From: a bacterium
Lineage (GTDB): Bacteria; Cyanobacteriota; Vampirovibrionia; Gastranaerophilales; Gastranaerophilaceae
Assembly: GCA_004558955.1 (NCBI GenBank)
Contig: SFZC01000122.1
Span: 1-5,244, forward strand
DNA length: 5,244 nt
Direction: 5' to 3'
A program made the position numbers and the translations under genes. Shown here one piece after another: positions 1 to 5,244 of the stretch. The notes beneath the pieces were generated by a model. That model was not told the DNA's origin. It saw only the letters and a list, made by a program, of their open reading frames with translations, and searched no databases. Every line of letters begins with the position of its first letter. The first letter of the stretch is position 1.

Positions 1-88
1 TATGACAGGTACTGCTAAAACAGAGGAAGAGGAATTTAGAGAGATTTATAACTTAGATGTTGTATGTATTCCTACAAACTTACCAGTT
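1..88 (+). other. SecA-like fragment fused in frame to the binding protein
   Basis: The first ~29 codons read MTGTAKTEEEEFREIYNLDV followed by VCIPTNLPV. This is the highly conserved internal SecA segment (GMTGTAxTExxEFxxIYxLxVVxIPTNxP in known SecA proteins, roughly residues 370-400 of the translocase ATPase). Base 1 (t) fits the third position of the glycine codon that normally precedes this methionine. No solute-binding protein is known to me with this motif. The join to binding-protein sequence falls at about bases 83-97 and keeps the reading frame. It may be a misassembly, a recombination breakpoint or, least likely, a real fusion. The exact junction base cannot be fixed without a reference. 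Confidence 0.8.
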
Positions 89-778
89 GCAAACGGAATC
101 GGAGCACCGCTTTTTACGCCCGAAAGTTTAAATTCAATATATTTAAACAAAAATTTAAAGCCTTACGATAGAGATTTGAATAAGGCAAAAGCATATTTGA
201 AAAAATCAGGATTTTACACGGATAAAAAAGGTGCATTGTACGATAAAGACGGTCATCGTGTGGAATTTGACCTATACACAAACGCAGGAAACACAGAGCG
301 AGAGGCGATAGGTGTAATGGTTAAACAGGATTTGGAAGACTTGGGAATGAAGGTTAATTTCAAACCTATTGAATTTAATTCGCTTGTTAATAAACTGGTC
401 AGTACATTTGACTGGGATATGGTGATAATGGGACTTACGGGTTCTCCGCTTGAACCGAACGGCGGTAAGAATGTTTGGCTCTCTGACGGACGACTTCACA
501 TGTTTAATATGAGAACTCCGCAAGAGGGTAAAGCTAATATTTTGCCGTGGGAAAAAAAACTTGATGAAATGTATATAAATGGGGCTTTGGCAACAAAATT
601 CTCTGAACGTAAAAAATATTACGACAGATACCAAGAGATTGTTTACCGTGAAAAACCAATGATATACATCTATTCACCAATAATAATCACGGCAATAAGA
701 GATAAATTTAAAAATATTTATCCGTCACCGCTGAGCGGGGTTACCTACAATATTGAAGAAATTTATATCGGGAAATAA
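2..778 (+). CDS. ABC transporter solute-binding protein, family 5 (C-terminal part; 5' end chimeric with SecA)
   Basis: From about residue 31 to the stop this is the C-terminal part of an extracytoplasmic solute-binding protein of the DppA/OppA class (SBP family 5), which captures peptides or similar solutes outside the membrane and delivers them to the permeases encoded next. Visible family features are NGIGAPLFTPESL (31-43), the KAKAYLKKSGF helix (61-71), FDLYTNAGNTEREAIGVMV (89-107), the QDLEDLGMKVNFKPIEF stretch (109-125) and the terminal YREKPMIYIY segment (215-224). Full-length members run to about 500-600 residues with a signal peptide; only about 228 residues are here, so the N-terminal lobe and export signal are missing. 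Residues 1-29 are SecA-like instead. The ATG at 2 corresponds to an internal SecA methionine and is not a credible start, so the frame should be treated as 5'-partial. The stop lies 2 bp before the first permease, fitting one operon. Substrate cannot be assigned. Confidence 0.85.
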   Translation: MTGTAKTEEEEFREIYNLDVVCIPTNLPVANGIGAPLFTPESLNSIYLNKNLKPYDRDLNKAKAYLKKSGFYTDKKGALYDKDGHRVEFDLYTNAGNTEREAIGVMVKQDLEDLGMKVNFKPIEFNSLVNKLVSTFDWDMVIMGLTGSPLEPNGGKNVWLSDGRLHMFNMRTPQEGKANILPWEKKLDEMYINGALATKFSERKKYYDRYQEIVYREKPMIYIYSPIIITAIRDKFKNIYPSPLSGVTYNIEEIYIGK

Positions 779-780
779 TT

Positions 781-1752
781 ATGGAAACATTAAAATATAT
801 AATAAAGCGAATACTCCAAACGATACCGTTACTGATAATTGTGTCATTTATCAGTTTCTTTATCATAAGGTTGTCCCCTGTTGACCCGCTTGCGGAATTG
901 AAGCTTAATCCTTCAATTTCTCCCGAAACCGTGCAAAAAGAACGGGTGCGTTTGGGACTTGATAAACCCGTAATTGTTCAGTACGGCAAATGGGCAATTT
1001 CGTTTGTTAAGGGCGATTTGGGAGTAACTTCAAATGGTGAAAAAGTTAGTCAAAAATTGAAGGAAAGAATCCCGAATACTTTGCTTTTAACTTCTATTGT
1101 AATTGTGTTGACGTGGCTTGTCGGTGTTCCGTTGGGAATTTTGGCTGCCGTAAATTGGAAAACTCCGTTTGACCGATTGCTGACAGTTTTAACAAGTATC
1201 GGTATGGCTATTCCGTCTTTTTTCTTTGCAGTGTTATTACTTATGTTTGCGGTAAAGACGGGTTGGTTTCCTATTGGGGGACTGACTTCGCCAAATTTTG
1301 CCGAGATGAATTTCTTAGGTAAGTTTTGGGATATTTCTTCGCATTTGGTTTTGCCTGTGCTTGTTTTGTTTACGATATCTTTGGCGGGTTTACAACGTCA
1401 GATGAGAGCAAATATGCTTGATGTTTTAGATAGCGATTATGTAAAATTTGCAAGGGCTAAAGGGTTGTCTGAGTTTACCGTTGTTTATAAACACGCTTTA
1501 CGAAATGCGATAAATCCGATGATTACCTTGTTAGGGTTTGAGTTTGCCGGACTTTTGAGTGGGGCTGCTTTGACGGAATATGTCTTTAACTATCCGGGGC
1601 TTGGAACTTTGATTTTGGAAGCCGTTATGAAATCGGATATTAACCTTGTTATGGCATCTCTTATGATGGGTGCGATTATGCTTATTGTCGGTAATTTGAT
1701 AGCGGATATTCTGCTTATTGTGACAGATCCGAGAATTAGGGTGAAATCATGA
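781..1752 (+). CDS. ABC transporter permease, DppB/OppB type
   Basis: Inner-membrane permease subunit of a peptide/nickel-class ABC importer (BPD_transp_1 fold), which forms half of the translocation pore. The 323-residue length is normal. The N-terminal YIIKRILQTIPLLIIVSFISF (6-26) is the typical first membrane helix with its RLxxxIPxLxxVS pattern. It is followed by a periplasmic segment carrying RLGLDKPVIVQYGKW (57-71) and FVKGDLG (75-81). Further hydrophobic helices lie near 100-124, 136-158, 187-205, 246-265 and 289-315. The EAA-like cytoplasmic loop that contacts the ATPase is at about 219-246 (DYVKFARAKGLSEF then VVYKHALRNAINP). YVFNYPGLG (267-275) and the closing DPRIR (316-320) are also family hallmarks. 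Start is ATG two bases after the binding-protein stop, with a weak GGGA at 770-773 as ribosome site, suggesting translational coupling. Peptides are the likeliest substrate but nothing here proves it. Confidence 0.93.
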   Translation: METLKYIIKRILQTIPLLIIVSFISFFIIRLSPVDPLAELKLNPSISPETVQKERVRLGLDKPVIVQYGKWAISFVKGDLGVTSNGEKVSQKLKERIPNTLLLTSIVIVLTWLVGVPLGILAAVNWKTPFDRLLTVLTSIGMAIPSFFFAVLLLMFAVKTGWFPIGGLTSPNFAEMNFLGKFWDISSHLVLPVLVLFTISLAGLQRQMRANMLDVLDSDYVKFARAKGLSEFTVVYKHALRNAINPMITLLGFEFAGLLSGAALTEYVFNYPGLGTLILEAVMKSDINLVMASLMMGAIMLIVGNLIADILLIVTDPRIRVKS

Positions 1753-2816
1753 TTAAAGATGTTTTAAAACAATTATGGAAGGATAAATTTGCAAGGGTTG
1801 CTTTGATAGTTCTCGGAGTGATTTATTTGATGCTGTTTTTTGCTGATTTTATTTCTCCTTATACAAAGGATTTTTCTGACAGAACTATGGCTTATGTTCC
1901 GCCGTCAAAGGTTTTCACGATTGATGAAAACGGCAAATTATCAAAACCTTATACTTATAATTATGTTCGAGAATTTGATAATGATACTCTTGAAATTAAA
2001 TATCGTTTGGACAGAAGTAAAAAACATTATATAAATTTCTTTTCAAAGGGTGAACCTTATAAATTTTTAGGACTGCTTCCGGCAAAACTTCATTTGTTTA
2101 CGACAGATAATTCAGGCAGAATTTATTTGCTCGGAACGGATATTAACGGGCGAGATGTATTTTCAAGGCTGTTATTTGGCGGTAGAATTTCAATGACAAT
2201 CGGTTTTTTGGCGTTGTTTGTGTTGTTCCCTATCGGACTTCTTTATGGCGGAATTTCAGGTTATTTCGGAGGAAAAGTCGATATGATAATGATGAGATTT
2301 GCGGAAGCGGTTATGTCGATCCCGAGTTTTTATTTGTTGATTATTTTAGCATCAATTTTGCCGTCAGGAATGACGAGTACCCAACGATTTATGCTGATTG
2401 TCGTAATTCTTGCTTTGATTGGTTGGGCGGGATTTGCAAGAGTTGTTCGTGGTATGGTTTTGTCTGTCAAAAATCAGGAATATGTTTTGGCGGCACGTTC
2501 TATCGGTGCATCAAAATTCAGAATAATTACCAAGCATATTTTGCCTCAAACCACAAGTTTTGTAATCGTTGCAATGACGTTGTCCGTCCCGTCTTATATT
2601 CTGTCGGAATCAGGGTTGAGCTTCTTGGGGCTTGGTATTCAACAACCTGATGCAAGTTGGGGAAATATGTTGAAGGAGGCTCAGGAATTTACTAATATAA
2701 TCTATCGTCCGTGGCTGTTGACTCCCGGTTTGTTGATTTTTGTATCGGTGTTGGCTTTTAATCTTATCGGTGATACTATTAGGGATATACTTGATCCGCA
2801 AAGTAAAGTCAGATAA
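1749..2816 (+). CDS. ABC transporter permease, DppC/OppC type
   Basis: Second inner-membrane permease, expected to pair with the DppB-type protein encoded just before. The ATG overlaps the preceding stop as ATGA, and AGGGTGA at 1738-1744 supplies the ribosome site, so the two are translationally coupled. The first membrane helix is about 16-36. A long periplasmic loop (about 37-127) then precedes the family motif LLGTDINGRDVFSRLLFGGRIS (split here: 127-136 and 137-148). Helices follow near 149-172, 190-206, 213-232, 269-286 and 323-344. The EAA-like loop is at 244-267 (EYVLAARSIGASKF, then KHILPQ). Residues 287-305 carry the conserved SESGLSFLGLGIQQPDASW, and the C-terminus has GDTIRDILDP (341-350). 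At 355 residues it is longer than the usual ~300 because of the first loop, a variant known in some YejE-like permeases. No ATPase gene follows. Confidence 0.93.
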   Translation: MIKDVLKQLWKDKFARVALIVLGVIYLMLFFADFISPYTKDFSDRTMAYVPPSKVFTIDENGKLSKPYTYNYVREFDNDTLEIKYRLDRSKKHYINFFSKGEPYKFLGLLPAKLHLFTTDNSGRIYLLGTDINGRDVFSRLLFGGRISMTIGFLALFVLFPIGLLYGGISGYFGGKVDMIMMRFAEAVMSIPSFYLLIILASILPSGMTSTQRFMLIVVILALIGWAGFARVVRGMVLSVKNQEYVLAARSIGASKFRIITKHILPQTTSFVIVAMTLSVPSYILSESGLSFLGLGIQQPDASWGNMLKEAQEFTNIIYRPWLLTPGLLIFVSVLAFNLIGDTIRDILDPQSKVR

Positions 2817-2854
2817 TTTTATTAGAGTAAAAGAATAGGAAATAGGAAAAAGAA

Positions 2855-3595
2855 ATGGACTCAACATTACAACATTTAATGAATATTATAAACGTTGATT
2901 ATATCATAAGGGTTACTATTGCCGTTGTTTTCGGCTTTTGTATCGGTTTGGAACGTGAATTGACAAACAAATACGCCGGTTTAAGGACACATATTTTGGT
3001 GTGCTTGGGTGCTTGTGTTTTTACAATTCTTTCAATTTACGGGTTTCCGACCTTTGCTCCGGGGGATAATGTTGATTTAGCTCAGGCTACGGGAATTCGT
3101 GATACTTCTCGTGTTGCCGCTCAAATAGTTACTGGTATCGGTTTTATCGGTGCAGGTACGGTGTTGAGAAACGGACCTATTGTTTTGGGACTTACAACGG
3201 CGGCGACTTTGTGGATTGCCGCAAGTATTGGTATGGCATGCGGTGCAGGCATGTTTGAGATTGCTTTTGCGGGAACTTTGCTTGCTATTATTACTCTTGT
3301 TATGATTAGAGTTTTGGAAAAGAAATGTTTGCCAAACAGTACAAAAAGAACTAAAAGAGTAAAGATTTCCGTAGTTTGCGATAATGAACATATTGAAAAA
3401 ATTCAGGATTTTATTATTGATAAATTTCAAGACATTTCGGGATTGACCAAAAAACAATTCAATGCGGAAGGTAATACTTCTAAAATCTCTTGTATTGCCG
3501 AGGTTTTGAATAAAAAATCAATCAAAGATTTATACAAAATGTTCGTAAATAAAGAAGGTGTTGAATCCGTATCGGTACAAGAAACTTTAGAGTGA
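2855..3595 (+). CDS. MgtC/SapB family inner-membrane protein
   Basis: Member of the MgtC/SapB family, membrane proteins linked in other bacteria to survival at low magnesium, acid tolerance and control of the F1Fo ATPase. Molecular activity is not settled, and the role here is unknown. Hallmarks seen: GFCIGLEREL (27-36) and AGLRTHILVCLGA (41-53), the RVAAQIVTGIGFIGAGTVL core (86-104), and GLTTAATLWIAASIGMACGAG (split: 112-121 and 122-132). About five hydrophobic segments span residues 14-155. After a basic linker (KRTKRVK, 164-170) comes a soluble domain of about 75 residues with a beta-alpha-beta, ACT-like look, as in the longer MgtC-type proteins. The loop before SRVAAQ has DT where many homologues have DP and seems somewhat long. 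Start ATG follows AGGA at 2844-2847 with 7 bp spacing. The gene lies 38 bp after the permease with no visible terminator, so it may be read through from the transporter operon or have its own weak promoter. Confidence 0.9.
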   Translation: MDSTLQHLMNIINVDYIIRVTIAVVFGFCIGLERELTNKYAGLRTHILVCLGACVFTILSIYGFPTFAPGDNVDLAQATGIRDTSRVAAQIVTGIGFIGAGTVLRNGPIVLGLTTAATLWIAASIGMACGAGMFEIAFAGTLLAIITLVMIRVLEKKCLPNSTKRTKRVKISVVCDNEHIEKIQDFIIDKFQDISGLTKKQFNAEGNTSKISCIAEVLNKKSIKDLYKMFVNKEGVESVSVQETLE

Positions 3596-3615
3596 TAATA
3601 AACCTTAATAATTTC

Positions 3616-3644
3616 TTTACATACGGGTATCTTTGGGGTAGTAT
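3616..3644 (+). promoter_or_regulatory. sigma-70-like promoter for pyrH-frr-cdsA
   Basis: In the 76-bp gap before pyrH, TTTACA (3616-3621, five of six matches to TTGACA) and TAGTAT (3639-3644, four of six to TATAAT) are separated by exactly 17 bp. An overlapping TATAAA (3642-3647) matches the -10 consensus better but would need a 20-bp spacer. Transcription would begin near 3650-3652, giving a leader of about 20 bases that holds little more than the ribosome site. It is the only intergenic promoter candidate of this quality in the window. Prediction by eye only. Confidence 0.6.
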
Positions 3645-3657
3645 AAAGCCAAAAGTT

Positions 3658-3674
3658 AAGGGAGAAGTATTTTG
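3658..3674 (+). promoter_or_regulatory. ribosome-binding site and TTG start of pyrH
   Basis: AAGGGAG (3658-3664) is a strong Shine-Dalgarno match placed 7 bases before the TTG at 3672-3674. No ATG in frame lies nearby upstream, and the next residues (KYNRILLKISGEAL) align with the usual UMP kinase N-terminus. TTG is therefore the best start. Confidence 0.8.
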
Positions 3675-4382
3675 AAATATAATAGAATTTTATTAAAAAT
3701 AAGCGGTGAAGCGTTGTTAGGCAGTCAACAATTCGGAATTGACCAAGAGCCTGTTAAAATGATAGCAAATGAGATTAAAAAAGTAACTGAAGCAGGGGCT
3801 GAAGTTGCGGTAGTTGTAGGTGGTGGAAATATTTTTCGTGGTATGAAAAATAGTGCAAAACTGGGTATGGATCAAGCCTCAGGAGATTATGTCGGAATGC
3901 TTGCAACCGTAATGAATGCAATAGCTGTTCAAAGTGCGTTAAATCAAATCGGTGTACCTTGCCGAGTTCAATCGGCAATTACGATGAACCAAATTGCCGA
4001 ACCGTATATCAGACATCGTGCAATCAGACACTTGGAAAAAGGTCGTGTTGTTATATTTGCAGCAGGAACAGGAAATCCGTTCTTTACGACTGATACGGCT
4101 GCGGCTTTGAGGGCGTCCGAAATTAACGCAGAAGCAATGTTAATGGCTAAAAACGGAGTTGACGGAGTTTACACTGATGACCCTGCAGTTAATAAAGAGG
4201 CTAAAAAATTAGGTAATATCACTTATGACGATATCATTAAAAACGGTTTGAAGGTTATGGATACGGCAGCGTGTGCTTTGTGTAAACAAAATAAAATTCC
4301 TATTGTCGTTTTTGACTTCAAAAAAGAAGACGGCATAAAAGATATTCTTGAAGGTAAAGAAATCGGAACATATATAAGTTAA
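3672..4382 (+). CDS. pyrH: UMP kinase (uridylate kinase)
   Basis: Cytoplasmic hexameric kinase of the amino-acid-kinase fold that phosphorylates UMP to UDP with ATP, an essential step of pyrimidine nucleotide synthesis. At 236 residues it is the normal bacterial length. Visible motifs in order: LLKISGEAL (7-15, phosphate binding), VVVGGGNIFRG (47-57, glycine-rich loop), MDQASGDYVGMLATVMNA (66-83, UMP-binding region with D72), EPYIRHRAIRHLEKGRVVIF (110-129), GTGNPFFTTDTAAALRA (132-148), NGVDGVYTDDP (161-171, ATP site) and KVMDTAACALCKQNKIPIVV (194-213). The start is TTG with a strong ribosome site. It lies 24 bp before frr, so the two are almost certainly co-transcribed, as in most bacteria. 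The AEPYIRHRAIRHLEKGRVVIF stretch resembles cyanobacterial UMP kinases, supporting the lineage guess. No missing key residue was noticed. Confidence 0.97.
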   Translation: MKYNRILLKISGEALLGSQQFGIDQEPVKMIANEIKKVTEAGAEVAVVVGGGNIFRGMKNSAKLGMDQASGDYVGMLATVMNAIAVQSALNQIGVPCRVQSAITMNQIAEPYIRHRAIRHLEKGRVVIFAAGTGNPFFTTDTAAALRASEINAEAMLMAKNGVDGVYTDDPAVNKEAKKLGNITYDDIIKNGLKVMDTAACALCKQNKIPIVVFDFKKEDGIKDILEGKEIGTYIS

Positions 4383-4406
4383 ACAGATATAAGAAAGAGG
4401 TAAAAA

Positions 4407-4973
4407 ATGACAGAATCTTTAGAAGAATTATTTTTATTCGGCGAAGAAAAAATGGAAAAAGCCATTGCCCAACTTCAAAAAGAATTCGGAACAATCCGTT
4501 CTGGACGTGCTAATCCTGGTATTTTGGATAAGGTAATCGTTGAATATTACGGAGCTCCTACTCCGTTAAGACAAATGTCACAAGTTTCGGTTCAAGACGG
4601 TACAACTCTTGTAATCACACCTTATGATAAATCCATCATGAAGGAAATCGAAAAAGCAATTATCAAGGCCGAAATCGGTATTACTCCAAACAGTGATGGT
4701 ATTTGCATCAGATTGACATTCCCGCCGTTGACTGAAGACAGACGTCGTGAAATTTCTAAAGATGTTAAAAAATTGGGTGAAGATGCTAAAGTTGCAATCA
4801 GAAATATCCGCCGTGATATGACTGATAACTTGAAAAAACTTGAAAAAAGCGAAAACTTACCTGAAGATATGGTAAAAGATAATCAAGATAAAATCCAAAA
4901 ATTGACAGATAAATACACTGCAAATATTGATTCTGCAGTAGCAGTAAAAGAAAAAGAGGTTATGACTGTATAA
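4407..4973 (+). CDS. frr: ribosome recycling factor
   Basis: Ribosome recycling factor (RRF), which with EF-G splits the post-termination ribosome so that subunits can be reused; cytoplasmic and essential in most bacteria. The 188-residue length is normal (about 185). Helical domain I is formed by residues 1-29 and about 105-188. The smaller domain II, about 30-104, includes GTIRSGRANPGILDKVIVEY (28-47), YGAPTPL (48-54) and the ITPYDKS loop (70-76). The signature PPLTEDRRRE (106-115) and the arginine-rich VAIRNIRRD (129-137), where the ribosome-contacting arginines lie (R132, R135, R136), are intact. DKIQKLTDKY (161-170) is the usual last helix. ATG at 4407 follows AGAGG (4396-4400) with 6 bp spacing; the later ATG at 4452 would remove part of helix 1, so the first is preferred. 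It is co-transcribed with pyrH, and its stop overlaps the next start. Confidence 0.97.
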   Translation: MTESLEELFLFGEEKMEKAIAQLQKEFGTIRSGRANPGILDKVIVEYYGAPTPLRQMSQVSVQDGTTLVITPYDKSIMKEIEKAIIKAEIGITPNSDGICIRLTFPPLTEDRRREISKDVKKLGEDAKVAIRNIRRDMTDNLKKLEKSENLPEDMVKDNQDKIQKLTDKYTANIDSAVAVKEKEVMTV

Positions 4974-5244
4974 TGAATATTAACTTGGGCTTGAATAAAA
5001 ATGCAGTAAGAATGTTGACAGGGTTCATTATGGGAACTTTTGTTATGCTCTCCCTTATTTATGGTGGGGTGGCAATGCTTTTAATGCTGATTTTTATGGT
5101 GGTAATGGGATCTAAAGAATATGTAAAAATCCTTAATCATAAAGGTTTTTATCCAAGCCTAAAAGTTATATATTTTACACAGGCAATACTTACGGCGGTT
5201 GTATTTTTCAAACGCTTTGATTTGGTTGCGATAACATTGACCAT
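4973..5244 (+). CDS. cdsA: phosphatidate cytidylyltransferase, N-terminal part (runs off the right edge)
   Basis: An open frame of 90 full codons begins with ATG at 4973, sharing one base with the frr stop (TAATG), and continues to the window end. It reads MNINLGLNKNAVRMLTGF, then a membrane helix (about 16-30), GG (31-32), a second helix (33-46), KEYVKILNHKGFYPSLK (48-64) and a third hydrophobic stretch (66-79). This arrangement (R-x-x-TG, helix, GG, helix, EY-x-x-L-x-x-KG-x-x-P) is the N-terminal pattern of CdsA, the integral membrane enzyme that makes CDP-diacylglycerol from phosphatidate and CTP for phospholipid synthesis. The KGxxP stretch is especially like cyanobacterial CdsA. The catalytic signature lies near the C-terminus and is outside the window. 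AGAGG (4955-4959) is 13 bp upstream, rather far, so translation is probably coupled to frr. Position after pyrH-frr is the usual bacterial order, here without dxr or uppS between. Confidence 0.82.
   Translation, partial: MNINLGLNKNAVRMLTGFIMGTFVMLSLIYGGVAMLLMLIFMVVMGSKEYVKILNHKGFYPSLKVIYFTQAILTAVVFFKRFDLVAITLT

Noticed and set aside
2..4. ATG as the true start of the binding-protein gene
   Set aside because: It corresponds to the internal methionine of the SecA GMTGTA motif, has no upstream sequence to judge a ribosome site, and no signal peptide follows it.
272..634. Open minus-strand frame of 120 codons inside the binding-protein gene
   Set aside because: Its translation is rich in Phe, Ser, His and Cys without domain character, and it is antisense to a clear family 5 binding-protein frame.
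2423..2650. Plus-strand frame of 75 codons overlapping the DppC-type permease
   Set aside because: It overlaps the EAA-like loop coding region in another frame and its Cys-rich product has no recognisable feature.
2817..2854. Possible terminator between the permease and the MgtC-family gene
   Set aside because: The 38-bp gap is A-rich with repeated AATAGGAAA-like units but no inverted repeat or T-run was found, so no terminator is called.
2610..2867. Minus-strand frame of 85 codons spanning the permease end and the gap before the MgtC-family gene
   Set aside because: Most of it is antisense to conserved permease sequence, and the product shows no domain, membrane helix or toxin-like pattern.
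3077..3457. Open minus-strand frame of 126 codons inside the MgtC-family gene
   Set aside because: Low-complexity Asn/Ser/Cys-rich translation, wholly antisense to conserved MgtC motifs; a shadow frame.
3596..3615. Possible terminator after the MgtC-family gene
   Set aside because: The AT-rich stretch has no GC-containing hairpin followed by a T-run; the recognisable elements of the gap belong to the pyrH promoter.
3775..3978. Minus-strand frame of 67 codons inside pyrH
   Set aside because: Antisense to the invariant GGGNIFRG and UMP-binding regions; Leu/His-rich shadow translation.

Overview
The window is an AT-rich (by eye well under 50% GC), densely packed bacterial segment with every recognisable gene on the + strand. 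It looks like part of a bacterial chromosome or a metagenomic contig. The UMP kinase, ribosome recycling factor and CdsA N-terminus all read, from memory of these families, closest to cyanobacterial-type proteins. With the low GC, this suggests a non-photosynthetic relative of Cyanobacteria (Vampirovibrionia/Melainabacteria, such as gut Gastranaerophilales). That placement is an inference from recalled motifs, not from an alignment.

Region 1 (1-2816) is a peptide/nickel-type ABC importer. It holds the C-terminal part of a family 5 solute-binding protein, then a DppB/OppB-type permease and a DppC/OppC-type permease that overlap by ATGA. No ATPase gene follows. The first ~29 codons of the open frame are not binding-protein sequence: they match the conserved internal SecA segment that begins GMTGTA. 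An in-frame SecA/binding-protein chimera therefore sits at the left edge, most likely an assembly join or a rearrangement breakpoint.

Region 2 (2855-3595) encodes an MgtC/SapB-family inner-membrane protein with a C-terminal soluble domain. It lies 38 bp after the permease with no visible terminator between them.

Region 3 (3596-5244) is the classical housekeeping cluster pyrH-frr-cdsA: UMP kinase, ribosome recycling factor and phosphatidate cytidylyltransferase. A good sigma-70-like promoter (TTTACA, 17 bp, TAGTAT) precedes pyrH, which starts with TTG. The cdsA gene overlaps the frr stop codon as TAATG and runs off the right edge.

No RNA gene, CRISPR array, insertion sequence or long repeat was seen. 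No gap between genes exceeds about 80 bp. I found no convincing new biological system; the one structurally surprising thing is the SecA/binding-protein junction.
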